Source: Neisseria sp. KEM232 (GTDB taxonomy: Bacteria; Pseudomonadota; Gammaproteobacteria; Burkholderiales; Neisseriaceae). From it: 64,000 nt of DNA. The notes under the pieces were generated by a model. It saw only the letters and a program-made list of their open reading frames with translations. It had not been told where the DNA came from and did not search any database. The DNA lies in NCBI RefSeq assembly GCF_002237445.1, contig NZ_CP022527.1, forward strand, positions 1,922,001 through 1,986,000, in the 5' to 3' direction. Shown here piece after piece: positions 20,560 to 28,106 of the stretch. The stretch's first letter is position 1, and each line of letters begins with the position of its first letter. Made by a program: the position numbers and the translations under genes.

Positions 20560-20644
20560 TTTGAGTTTTGGTATTTTTGCCCGACGGGGTGAAAAATACA
20601 GTTGCTACGCATTTGCCACACTCGGTTTTGCATCATCGGCGTGC

Positions 20645-20700
20645 TTGTTTCAACAAAAGGCCGTCTGAAAGCGGTTTTTGGGTTTTCAGACGGCCTTTAC
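20645..20700. terminator. DUS hairpin between the IS110 remnant and azoR
   Basis: AGGCCGTCTGAAAGCGG...CAGACGGCCT near 20660-20696 sits just past the azoR stop on the minus strand. The 20560-20640 stretch resembles part of 18255-18330, so it may belong to the IS110 borders. Confidence 0.55.
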
Positions 20701-20712
20701 CATCACAAACAA

Positions 20713-21387
20713 TCAAACCGTTTGCGCCAGCCATTCATCTGCCACGCGCGCCACGGCGCTTTCCGCGTCCGCCAGCGACTGCTGCAAGCGTTCGCCGCCG
20801 AACTCGTCGTATTCCGCCGCCACGCTTTGCACATTGCTGATGCCGATGTAGGCGAAGGCGGTGCGCACCGAGGCTTCGACGTGGTTGGCGTAATCGGCCT
20901 GGCCGCTGTCGTAGCCGTAGTCGCCGCGCGAAGAGAGCAGCAGCAGGCGTTTGCCGCTGCCTGCGAGCATCGGCCAATAGGGCTTGCCGCTGCGGTTGCG
21001 GTCGAAGCCGAAGGTGCGGCCGACGCGTACGATGTTGTCGATATAGGCTTTAAACTGAGCGGGCGGTGCGAAGTTATACATCGGTACGCCGGACACGATG
21101 ATGTCGGCGGCGATCAGCTCGTCCACCAGCGCGTCGCTTTCGCGCAGTACTTCGTTCATCCACGGTTCGCGCGCTTCGCTCGGGGTAAAGGCGGCGTGTA
21201 TCCAACGGCCGCTCACCGGCGCAGGCGGGTTTTGCCCGACGTCGCGGTAAACGATGCGGCTGTCGGGGCGCGCCTGGCGCCAGCGTTCGACAAAACGCGC
21301 GCTCAGGCGGCGGGTGTGCGAACCGTAGGCGTCCTGCCCGGAAATGCCGCTACGGGCGCTGGAATCAATGTGTAAAATCGTGGTCAT
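20713..21387 (-). CDS. azoR: FMN-dependent NADH-azoreductase
   Basis: 224 residues of the flavodoxin-like AzoR family, which reduces azo bonds and quinones with NADH through FMN in the cytoplasm. The N-terminal ILHIDSSARSG phosphate-binding loop, VPMYNFAPPAQFKAYIDNIVRVGRTF and LLLLSSRGDYGY are conserved. The ATG at 21387 has GGAGAG upstream; the extra 20 in-frame codons further upstream lack support. It is divergent from a LysR gene whose start is 113 bp away, so that regulator probably controls it. Confidence 0.9.
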   Translation of the reverse strand: MTTILHIDSSARSGISGQDAYGSHTRRLSARFVERWRQARPDSRIVYRDVGQNPPAPVSGRWIHAAFTPSEAREPWMNEVLRESDALVDELIAADIIVSGVPMYNFAPPAQFKAYIDNIVRVGRTFGFDRNRSGKPYWPMLAGSGKRLLLLSSRGDYGYDSGQADYANHVEASVRTAFAYIGISNVQSVAAEYDEFGGERLQQSLADAESAVARVADEWLAQTV

Positions 21388-21500
21388 TTTTGGCTCTCCG
21401 AAACAAAACAGAAGCGCGATTCTGCCGCCCTGCCCTGATTCCGGCAAACGCTGTTTTCTCAGCCGACAGTCGAGATTTTTTCATCCATTATCACTGCGAT

Positions 21501-22403
21501 ATGAACCGTATTCCCTTCTCTCTTGGCGCACTGCACGCCTTTGAGGCCGCCGCGCGGCTGGGCAGCTTTAAAGCCGCCGCTGCCGAGCTGGCGCTCAGCC
21601 CCACCGCCGTCAGCCACCGCATCCGCACGCTGGAAGCGCAGTTGGGCAAAACGCTGTTCGAGCGGCGTACCCGCGCCGTGGTACTGACTGCCGACGGGCG
21701 GCTGCTGGCCGAAGCCGTAAGCGGCAGTTTCGCCGCCATCGCCGAGGCCGCCTCCCGCATCCGTCGTCCCGAACGCAGCCGCGTGATACTGGCGCTGACA
21801 CCCGAATTTGCCCGCCAATGGCTGGTGCCGCGCCTAGCCGGTTTTCAGGCTGCCTGCCCCGATGTCGAGCTGCATATCCGCGCCGACTACCGCACCGCCG
21901 ATCTCGCGGCGGGCGAAGCCGATTTGGCGGTGCGCTACGGCGGCAGCGACAGCGCGGGTATCGAAGCCGTGCCGCTGTTTGGCGAAACTTTTGCCGCGGC
22001 CGCCGCCCCCGCGCTGTTGTCCAAACTTCCCGCCGAACCGCAAAACTGGCCGCTGCTGCATCTGGACTGGCACAAGCCGCAGGGCGCCGCCGACTGGACG
22101 GCTTGGGCGCAGGCGGCAGGCGTTCCGCCGCATGCCATGCAGGGCGGCACCCGCTATTCCGACGCCGGCCATCTGATTCAGGCCACCCTGGCCGGACAAG
22201 GCGTCGCCCTGCTCGGCCGCAGCCTGCTGGCCGAAGAGTTCCGCCTCGGCCTGGTTCACAGCGTGTCGGACATCGTCCTGCCCGGCCGCCGCTATTACCT
22301 GTGCCGCGCCACCGGCGTTGTGCTGTCGCCCGCGGTGCGGGTGGTGGAAGGGTGGTTGTTGGCGGCGGGGGATGCCCATGACTGCGGCACGCTTTTGCCG
22401 TAA
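21501..22403 (+). CDS. LysR-family transcriptional regulator (GcvA-like)
   Basis: 300 residues: an N-terminal winged helix-turn-helix (LGALHAFEAAARLGSFKAAAAELALSPTAVSHRIRTLEAQLG) and a periplasmic-binding-protein-like effector domain (about 95-290). The sequence style follows the GcvA/AmpR subgroup. The divergent azoR gene is its likely target, and LysR proteins often sense an aromatic or quinone substrate of the linked enzyme; this is inference. The ATG at 21501 is the family start; the upstream frame is only open reading. A Kingella-type uptake word lies inside. A DUS hairpin follows at about 22434-22470. Confidence 0.88.
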   Translation: MNRIPFSLGALHAFEAAARLGSFKAAAAELALSPTAVSHRIRTLEAQLGKTLFERRTRAVVLTADGRLLAEAVSGSFAAIAEAASRIRRPERSRVILALTPEFARQWLVPRLAGFQAACPDVELHIRADYRTADLAAGEADLAVRYGGSDSAGIEAVPLFGETFAAAAAPALLSKLPAEPQNWPLLHLDWHKPQGAADWTAWAQAAGVPPHAMQGGTRYSDAGHLIQATLAGQGVALLGRSLLAEEFRLGLVHSVSDIVLPGRRYYLCRATGVVLSPAVRVVEGWLLAAGDAHDCGTLLP

Positions 22404-22433
22404 TGCCGCCCACGCAGCGGTTTTCAATCAAAG

Positions 22434-22470
22434 AGGCCGTCTGAAAGCTGTTGCGGGCTTTCAGACGGCA
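22434..22470 (+). terminator. DUS hairpin after the lysR gene
   Basis: AGGCCGTCTGAAAGC...GCTTTCAGACGG just downstream of the LysR gene; the border between core sequence and the island remnant. Confidence 0.65.
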
Positions 22471-22574
22471 TGATGGTTGTTCGCCATGGGAAATGCCGTC
22501 GACAACAGACAAGAACGACATGCGGCAATTTCCGATAAATGTCGTGCTATGAATGGTGCGATTAGACGGTGGCA

Positions 22575-22615
22575 GACAAAAAAATAACCGCTGAAAAGCG
22601 GTTAGTGGCAGAGGC
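22575..22615 (-). other. att-like copy of the tRNA-Phe 3' end (inverted)
   Basis: On the minus strand this reads CCTCTGCCACTAACCGCTTTTCAGCGGTTATTTTTTTGTCT, matching the last bases of tRNA-Phe and its downstream hairpin at 42055-42102 apart from a four-base deletion and one change. It marks the far end of a P4-like island. It lies in inverted orientation to the tRNA because of the rearrangement described in the findings. Confidence 0.75.
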
Positions 22616-22711
22616 TCTATCGAAATGGCAAATAAAAACACTGATTTAAAAAATAATTTTTCTATTAAAAATCAGGCTAACCAACAAAAACGCCAACAAA
22701 TTACAAGGACT

Positions 22712-23284
22712 TTATTTCTTAGCCGCCGTCTGCGGTTTCAGATTATCCCGCCGCCTTCCCAAGATGCCGAGTTTTTTAGAAACCAGCTCATCGGCTTTTT
22801 CTTCTGCTGCCAGCCATTGCCGGTAAATCCGCTCGTAGGTTTGATGGTGCATTCCTTTGGGGCGGCGCGGTATGCCTGTATCCAGCGGGTCGATTTTTGC
22901 CAGCAGGCGGCGGGCTTTGTCGATGGCGTTGTAGGCGGCAGGCTGCCTTGTGCTGGGGTAGTTCAGGTTTTTGCAGCGGCGGCATACGAAAACACGCCCG
23001 CTGTACAGTACGCCGACACGGCGGCGGCATTGCGGGCATTCAAACCATAAGCGGCTGCCGCCGTAGTTGCAGGGGGTATGCAGCAGTTTGACGGGATAGG
23101 TGCGGGCTTCGCCGTTTATGTGGTAATCCAGTATCAGGCGGTTTTCGGTTGCCCGATAGCTTCGGATGGCTGCCTGCTCTATGCCGCCGCGTGTCCAGCG
23201 GGCAGTGATAACGCTGCCTGTCGGGTATTTGGCGATGTCTGTGATTTTGAGTTGCCGATAGTCTTCTGTGCTTGCTTTTGCCAT
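22712..23284 (-). CDS. Island-borne zinc-ribbon protein
   Basis: 190 residues. The first 70 or so look like a small beta-rich domain (ARWTRGGIEQAAIRSYRATENRLILDYHINGEARTYPVKL). Then come two CxxC pairs forming a zinc ribbon (FECPQCRRRVGVLYSGRVFVCRRCKNLNYPSTR), and a basic helical tail ending in a Lys-rich stretch. It is the last gene of the minus-strand island operon before the att copy. Proteins of this kind recur in Neisseria and gammaproteobacterial islands without known function; a nucleic-acid role is likely but unproven. Confidence 0.65.
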   Translation of the reverse strand: MAKASTEDYRQLKITDIAKYPTGSVITARWTRGGIEQAAIRSYRATENRLILDYHINGEARTYPVKLLHTPCNYGGSRLWFECPQCRRRVGVLYSGRVFVCRRCKNLNYPSTRQPAAYNAIDKARRLLAKIDPLDTGIPRRPKGMHHQTYERIYRQWLAAEEKADELVSKKLGILGRRRDNLKPQTAAKK

Positions 23285-23336
23285 TTTTGCCTGTTGATTT
23301 AGTTTGTTTGCAAGTTTAACCGATTTTCCGCCCTCG

Positions 23337-23413
23337 GCTCAAAAATGAGCTTGCGGCCTCAAATTTGAGGGCGTTAGCCCGTCCATATTTGGATTGGCTG
23401 AAACCAAATATGG
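23337..23413. other. Cluster of four palindromes in an island non-coding stretch
   Basis: In the 509-bp gap between two island genes: GCTCAAAAATGAGC (23337-23350), CCTCAAATTTGAGG (23357-23370), GGGCGTTAGCCC (23369-23380) and CCATATTTGG (23383-23392) with CCAAATATGG (23404-23413). Placed directly downstream of a replication-like gene, they may form a cis-acting replication or control region. The rest of the gap carries two Kingella-type uptake words (about 23551 and 23612) and no convincing gene. Confidence 0.4.
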
Positions 23414-23793
23414 ATTTAGTGCCGAAATGGCTCTGTGCTGCGTTTTTAGTGCGGCCAAATGCGCTGGCAATGGGGGTAGGTAGCGGGCAGGGTGCAAAAT
23501 CAATCCTAGCGCGTTTTAGGGGTATTTACGGCGGTTTGGTTTGGCTTTTCAGGCTGCCTTTTGGTTTCCTGCCTAAGTTTTACTAAGTTGGGATGGTTTG
23601 GCAAATCCGTTTTTCAGGCTGCCTTGCGGATGGGAAAACGGCCAAATTCGCCCCCCATCCCTTTTTCCCTAAATTTTTCAAGAAAAGGGCAAGAGGGACG
23701 CGCTAAAAAGCGCGTATAGATGGCTTATATAGAAAGGTGTACGGAAAACGGGGCAATGGGTGGGCTATTGCCCCGTTTTACGGGGCAAGGACT

Positions 23794-24285
23794 TTAATTT
23801 TTCAGGCTGCTTTGTATCTGCGGCCAGTCCGTAGCGTTGGTTTGGTCGGGCGGTTTCAACGGCGGGGGCGGGGTTATTTCGTAGTGCCGCCGCTTCCAGT
23901 CGTCAGGCGGGCGGGTGGTGGCCTCGATGTCCAGCTTGCCGCCGCAGTGGTCGATGGCTAGGAAAGTCATGGCATACAGGTTGCAGCGGTTGCGTCCGCC
24001 CTGCCTTGATACGGTTATCAGGCCGTTGCCCCGCAGTTCGGCAATGGCTTTTCCCAATGTCTCTTTGGACGGGAAACCTGCGCTTGCGTATGTGGCCGTC
24101 AAATCGCCGTTGTTGTGGCCGTTGTACTGCGCCATAAGGTGCAGCAGCAGGCGGGCGGCACTGCCGGAAAGGGTTTGTACTACGGGGCTGCGCAATACGT
24201 CGTGCCGCAGCGGCATGAATGACTGGTTGCCGCGTTTTTCGGCTGCCGCGTGCCATTTGTCGGCCTGTTTTTGTCGGCTTCCCAT
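23794..24285 (-). CDS. Island protein with winged-helix domain, replication-like
   Basis: 163 residues. Basic N-terminus, then FMPLRHDVLRSPVVQTLSGSAARLLLHLMAQYNGHNNGDLTATYASAGFPSKETLGKAIAELRGNGLITVSRQGG, a winged-helix arrangement like those at the N-terminus of phage and plasmid replication initiators and helix-turn-helix regulators, and a Pro-rich C-terminus. It lies 9 bp after the preceding small HTH gene on the same strand, as part of one operon (alpA, HTH, this gene). The palindrome cluster downstream supports a replication or copy-control role, but that remains inference. Confidence 0.65.
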   Translation of the reverse strand: MGSRQKQADKWHAAAEKRGNQSFMPLRHDVLRSPVVQTLSGSAARLLLHLMAQYNGHNNGDLTATYASAGFPSKETLGKAIAELRGNGLITVSRQGGRNRCNLYAMTFLAIDHCGGKLDIEATTRPPDDWKRRHYEITPPPPLKPPDQTNATDWPQIQSSLKN

Positions 24286-24294
24286 GCCGCCCCC

Positions 24295-24570
24295 CTATGC
24301 CAGCCAATACCGTTTAATTTTTGTTTTCCGCCCGAACTGGTTGGCATGCGGCTCGTAACGGTCTTGCACGGGGTAGCCCATGCGGCGCAATTCCGAAATG
24401 CGGGCGGTGGCGGCGTTGATGCCGCGCGTGTGCATTTCGTAGTTGGTAATGCCGCCGTTTTTGAGCCATTGCAGAATGCGTGCGTGTTGGCTCGGCGGTT
24501 TGGTAGAATGGCGTTTGCTGTTCGTGCCGTCTGAATGGTTTGCCGTTTGGGCGGTATTTTTTTGTGTCAT
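24295..24570 (-). CDS. Small helix-turn-helix island protein
   Basis: 91 residues from the ATG at 24570. The N-terminal 25 residues are Thr/Ser/Asn-rich and the rest reads HARILQWLKNGGITNYEMHTRGINAATARISELRRMGYPV, a winged-helix fold typical of small phage or island proteins that bind DNA. It starts 11 bp after the alpA stop and ends 9 bp before the next gene, so the three are one transcript. The longer upstream frame overlaps alpA and is not used. Confidence 0.7.
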   Translation of the reverse strand: MTQKNTAQTANHSDGTNSKRHSTKPPSQHARILQWLKNGGITNYEMHTRGINAATARISELRRMGYPVQDRYEPHANQFGRKTKIKRYWLA

Positions 24571-24581
24571 GGCCTGCCCTC

Positions 24582-24809
24582 CTATTTGCCTGCTTCGCGG
24601 CTGCGGCTGATTAGAATCTGCTGGTAGGCGGCAATTTCGCTTGCCAGCCATGCGGTGGCGCGTTTGCCCACTTTCACGGATTTGGGCATATCGGGGTCGT
24701 AGCGGGGATTGCCCTCGCGCATACGGGAATAAACGGCCTCGCTGCTGGTTACGCCTAAGGCTTTTTTGACTTCGCCGATACGCAAAAAGGTTTCTACTGT
24801 GTTTGTCAT
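24582..24809 (-). CDS. alpA: AlpA-like regulator/excisionase
   Basis: 75 residues: TFLRIGEVKKALGVTSSEAVYSRMREGNPRYDPDMPKSVKVGKRATAWLASEIAAYQQ, the MerR/Xis-like winged helix of the AlpA family. In P4-type islands AlpA activates the integrase and promotes excision. GGAAAG lies before the ATG at 24809. It is first in a minus-strand operon whose upstream 170 bp are very AT-rich with repeated CATGAA words. The matching integrase is now 18 kb away at 42268, apparently because of an inversion. Confidence 0.82.
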   Translation of the reverse strand: MTNTVETFLRIGEVKKALGVTSSEAVYSRMREGNPRYDPDMPKSVKVGKRATAWLASEIAAYQQILISRSREAGK

Positions 24810-24874
24810 GTTGGCTTTCCTTTGCCGTGGGTTGTGAAACAGGCAAAAGAATATCGGCTTACTGTGGTAAATAA

Positions 24875-25015
24875 CAGGCATGAATTTTTTTATTTTCATG
24901 CTGTTATAAAAAAATAAAAATTCATGCACACATGAAAATTTCAGTTTTTCTGCCCGCAAAAATTCTGCCGAAAAAATGCCCGCATGAAATTTTTAAAATT
25001 TATGCGGGCATGAAT
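24875..25015. promoter_or_regulatory. AT-rich control region with repeated CATGAA words upstream of alpA
   Basis: Six or so copies of CATGAA(A/T)TT or its complement lie in about 140 bp, together with a large imperfect palindrome (24976-25011: ATGCCCGCATGAAATTT, TTA, AAATTTATGCGGGCAT). The palindrome sits between the upstream gene fragment and alpA, fitting a terminator or operator; the spaced words fit binding sites for AlpA or a repressor. Confidence 0.5.
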
Positions 25016-25028
25016 TTGTCGGAATTTT

Positions 25029-25683
25029 TTACAGCAACAATCTTGGATTGGTTCTTTCCAAAAGTTCTATTGCTTTGGGTTTGACTGTACGGGCAATTCT
25101 GCCTACCGCGTCAAAATCCAGCGGGGTATTGTCTCTCGGCGGGTAAATCATGGCGGCCATCTCAACATCGGTAAACTTGCGGCCTGTTATCTGCCCATAT
25201 ACGTACAGGTCGATATAGGCGAAAACCCGATATTCCACAATTTTCCTGATTTCGGCATCCGTGTATCTTTTGGTGCGCCTGCCAGACCAATAGGTGCTTA
25301 ATTTTGATTTTGATTCCTTTACTCTGATTTCCTTTAATTTCTGCTCGAAAGCCATTTTTAACACTTCATCGCTTTGAGCTAGGTTGATGATGAATATATC
25401 GGCATAGTCGGAAACTTCTGATAACGGAGTATCAAGGTCGGATTCAGGGATAGGATTTTCTTCTTCAGTCATTACCACAATATCCGTTAAATAGTCTTGG
25501 TATTCAAGTCTGATTGCTCTATCCATTTGCACGGAGGCTTGTTGAAAGATTCTGCGCATTTGCGGATTGACTAAGTAAAATTCAGCAAACAGGTTAACAA
25601 CATCTCCAAGGCAAAATTCCCGAATAATGTCTTGCTCTGCTTCCAATGGGTCGTAGTCTTCTTTAGCTTGGCTATTTTTGTTT
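25029..25683 (-). pseudogene. 3' part of an island gene split by IS1016 (DUF6387-like)
   Basis: 205 residues from the first possible start (a TTG at 25646), but the frame is open upstream right into the IS1016 end at 25684, so the N-terminus is missing. Reading upstream gives N-K-N-S-Q-A-K-E-D-Y-D-P before the TTG. When IS1016 and one copy of its 8-bp target duplication are removed, this joins in frame to the fragment at 43507-43774, making about 304 residues. The mid-part is charged and helical, ending in ARTVKPKAIELLERTNPRLLL. The family resemblance to DUF6387 phage/island proteins is from memory and tentative. Confidence 0.75.
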
Positions 25684-25950
25684 GGGGCTGTACTAGATAA
25701 GCAGTCATGTCAGACTGCAAAAATGAAGATAACCCGTTGTAAACTAAAAAAGAGTATTCAAAAGAAACTGCTTCAGTTTTTTGTACTCGAAGTTACTGTC
25801 CGTTCAGCAGCTGATTTATTGGGCATCCACCCTAATTCGGCAGTGCTGTTTTACCGCAAGATTCGCGAAGTCATCAGCCATCATCTTTCACTGGAAGCCG
25901 ATACGGTTTTTGACGGCTCAATTGAGTTGGACGAGAGTTATTTTGGCGGA
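25684..25950 (+). mobile_element. IS1016 (IS1595 family), 5' part only
   Basis: Starts with the terminal repeat GGGGCTGTACTAGATAAG, the same 18 bases as at both ends of the small element at 43775-44019. It carries the first 76 codons of the transposase (MKITRCKLKKSIQKKL to ELDESYFGG, ending just after the first catalytic Asp). The rest of the element is missing; sequence changes at 25951 into a type III mod gene. The left flank is one arm of an 8-bp target duplication. Confidence 0.88.
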
Positions 25951-27858
25951 CCCGAACCGAACCGAACCGAAATTATACACGATTTAGAAAATAATTTCAC
26001 CCAAAACAAGATATTACAACTCAAATCCCTATTCCCCGAAGCCTTTTGCGAAGAGCAAATCGACTGGGAAAAGCTCAAACTCATCCTCGGCGCGGACAAT
26101 CTCGCGCATCAAAACGAGCGTTACCAGCTTAACTGGGCGGGCAAAACCGATGCCTACCGCACGCTGCAGGCGCCGACCTTCAACACCCTTTCCCCCTGCC
26201 GCGCCGAATCGGTGGATTTTGACGGCACGCGCAATCTGTTTATCGAGGCGGAAAATCTGGAAGCCTTGAAAATCCTGCAAAAAGCCTACGCCGGCAGCGT
26301 GAAGATGATTTACATCGACCCGCCCTACAACACCGGCTCCGACAGCTTTATCTATCCCGACAAATTTTCCGAAACCCGCGAAGAATACGCCCGCCGCGTG
26401 GGCGACAAAGATGCCGACGGCTATTTGAAACGCGACGGCGTGTTCCAAGGCGCATGGCGTAAAAATCCCAGAGAAAACGGGCATTACCACAGCAACTGGC
26501 TTTCCATGATGCTGCCGCGCCTGCATTTGGCACGCACGCTGTTGCGCGACGACGGCGTGATTTTTATCTCAATCGATGATAACGAACAGGCGCAGTTGAA
26601 ACTGCTTTGTGATGAAGTATTTGGGGCGGAGAATTTTGTTGGGCAATTCCCGTGGCGCAAACGCACGGCAAAATCCGATGTGCCGTTTGGCGTATCCGCC
26701 GACTATGAATTTATTTTGGCTTATGCAAAATCAACGGAGTTTGTTGCCAGCGTGGAAGGCAAGGAACGCCGTTATTTTGAAACCGATGATTTTCCCAACC
26801 GACCTTGGCGTATCCACGATTTAACAAAACAAACCAAAGCCAGCGAACGCCCCAATAGTTTTTTTACGCTTAAAGATCCCAAAACAGGCAAGGAATATCC
26901 AGCCAATCCGTTGCGTACTTGGGCGGTTACGCAAGATACGTTTCAAGAGTATTACGATGCAGGAAAAATCGTTTTTCCCGACGACTACGATTTTTTGAAT
27001 ATCAGCAATCCCGTTATGCGCTATTTCAAAGACGACGATATGGCAAAAGCGGGTGAAAAATTCGGCAGAATCGCCGTCAGCACCAAGCTGCCTGAAAACG
27101 TGGGAATGTCTTTAAACGGCACAAAAGAAATTACCGATTTGTTTGACGGAAAACTGTTTGATTTTCCCAAACCCTCTTCTCTCATCAGCTTTTTTCTCAA
27201 CACCTTACACGACGATCAAGCCCTAATCCTCGACTTCTTCTCTGGCTCTGGTACAACCGCCCACGCCGTGATGCAACTGAACGCCAAAGACGGCGGCAAC
27301 CGCCGCTATATCTGCGTGCAGCTTCCCGAAGAAACCGACGAAAAATCCGAAGCGCGCAAAGCAGGTTTTGACACCATCGCCGAAATCGCCAAAGAGCGCA
27401 TCCGCCGTGCGGGCGCAGCCGTTTCAGGCAGCCTGAAAGACGGGCAGCGCGTGGATACGGGCTTTAAAGTGTTCAAATTATCCGAAAGCAGTTTCAAACA
27501 ATGGCGGCAGCCTGAAAACGGCGCAGATTTGGAACAGCAGCTGCGCCTTGCCATCGATTCCGTTGCCGAACACGCCGCGCCGAAAAATATGGTTTACGAG
27601 CTGATGCTGCGCCTGGGCTGCAAACTCACCAGCCCCGTCGAACACAAAAACGGCGTGTATTGGGTAACCGACGAAGACACGGGCAAACGCATCGCCCTGC
27701 TGCTGGAAGCCGCCGACCAAACGCTGATTGACGACGTAATCGCCGCCGCGCCCGCCAAGGTGGTGGCGCTGGACAAATGGTTTGACGGCAACGATGCGCT
27801 CAAAAGCAATACGGTGTTGCAGATGAAAGACGCGGGCATTGTGTTTGAGTGTGTGTGA
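25723..27858 (+). CDS. mod: Type III DNA methyltransferase (Mod), fused to an IS1016 transposase start
   Basis: 711 residues. Residues 1-76 are the start of the IS1016 transposase; from 77 on the protein is a beta-class N6-adenine methyltransferase of a type III system, with DPPYNTG near residue 196, a variable recognition region in the middle and the AdoMet motif FFSGSGTTAHAV near residue 505. Mod gives the recognition site and, with Res, cuts DNA. The join carries a CCGAA/ACCGA tract, so slippage would switch expression. No Met lies between the tract and the catalytic core, so translation must start upstream, in the IS. Kingella-type uptake words are inside. An ACCGA tract is known for Neisseria modD; allele identity is not proven. 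Confidence 0.85.
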   Translation: MKITRCKLKKSIQKKLLQFFVLEVTVRSAADLLGIHPNSAVLFYRKIREVISHHLSLEADTVFDGSIELDESYFGGPEPNRTEIIHDLENNFTQNKILQLKSLFPEAFCEEQIDWEKLKLILGADNLAHQNERYQLNWAGKTDAYRTLQAPTFNTLSPCRAESVDFDGTRNLFIEAENLEALKILQKAYAGSVKMIYIDPPYNTGSDSFIYPDKFSETREEYARRVGDKDADGYLKRDGVFQGAWRKNPRENGHYHSNWLSMMLPRLHLARTLLRDDGVIFISIDDNEQAQLKLLCDEVFGAENFVGQFPWRKRTAKSDVPFGVSADYEFILAYAKSTEFVASVEGKERRYFETDDFPNRPWRIHDLTKQTKASERPNSFFTLKDPKTGKEYPANPLRTWAVTQDTFQEYYDAGKIVFPDDYDFLNISNPVMRYFKDDDMAKAGEKFGRIAVSTKLPENVGMSLNGTKEITDLFDGKLFDFPKPSSLISFFLNTLHDDQALILDFFSGSGTTAHAVMQLNAKDGGNRRYICVQLPEETDEKSEARKAGFDTIAEIAKERIRRAGAAVSGSLKDGQRVDTGFKVFKLSESSFKQWRQPENGADLEQQLRLAIDSVAEHAAPKNMVYELMLRLGCKLTSPVEHKNGVYWVTDEDTGKRIALLLEAADQTLIDDVIAAAPAKVVALDKWFDGNDALKSNTVLQMKDAGIVFECV
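25951..25970 (+). repeat. ACCGA pentanucleotide tract in mod
   Basis: CCCGA followed by three ACCGA units, in frame, encoding P-E-P-N-R-T-E. Five-base units change the frame with each gain or loss. The tract is short here, so switching would be slow. Confidence 0.8.
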
Positions 27859-27909
27859 GGCAGCCTGAAAAGCTACATCCGCCGTCATTCCCGCGCCCTG
27901 CTTGCCGTC

Positions 27910-27929
27910 ATTCCCGCGCAGGCGGGAAT
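27910..27929. repeat. dRS3 repeat, copy 1
   Basis: ATTCCC-8-GGGAAT, the exact form of the Neisseria dRS3 element. It lies 52 bp after the mod stop; a partial copy precedes it at 27888. Confidence 0.85.
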
Positions 27930-28028
27930 CTTGGTTGGATTGCGGCGGCCGTTGGGGCAGCCTGAAAGCGCCGAATCTGTTTTTTCAGGCTGCCTTTACG
28001 GGGCAAATATCCGTGTACCGCCGAAAAG

Positions 28029-28048
28029 ATTCCCGCCTGCGCGGGAAT
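28029..28048. repeat. dRS3 repeat, copy 2
   Basis: ATTCCC-8-GGGAAT again, 100 bp from the first copy and with complementary spacer, so the pair could fold or recombine. Between them lies a Kingella-type uptake pair (GGCAGCCTGAAA at 27955 and CAGGCTGCC at 27986), a likely mod terminator. Confidence 0.85.
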
Positions 28049-28106
28049 GACAGGGTGAGGAAATATCTGAAGGCAGCCTGAAAGGCCGTCTGAAAAAGGA
28101 AAAATT

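Noticed and set aside
23365..23586. A 73-codon plus-strand frame in the island gap
   Set aside because: Starts in the palindrome cluster, has no ribosome site and contains an uptake word; not credible as a gene.
25781..25987. An alternative 68-codon frame over the IS1016/mod join
   Set aside because: It is the other frame of the transposase start; it ends just after the ACCGA tract and matches no protein.
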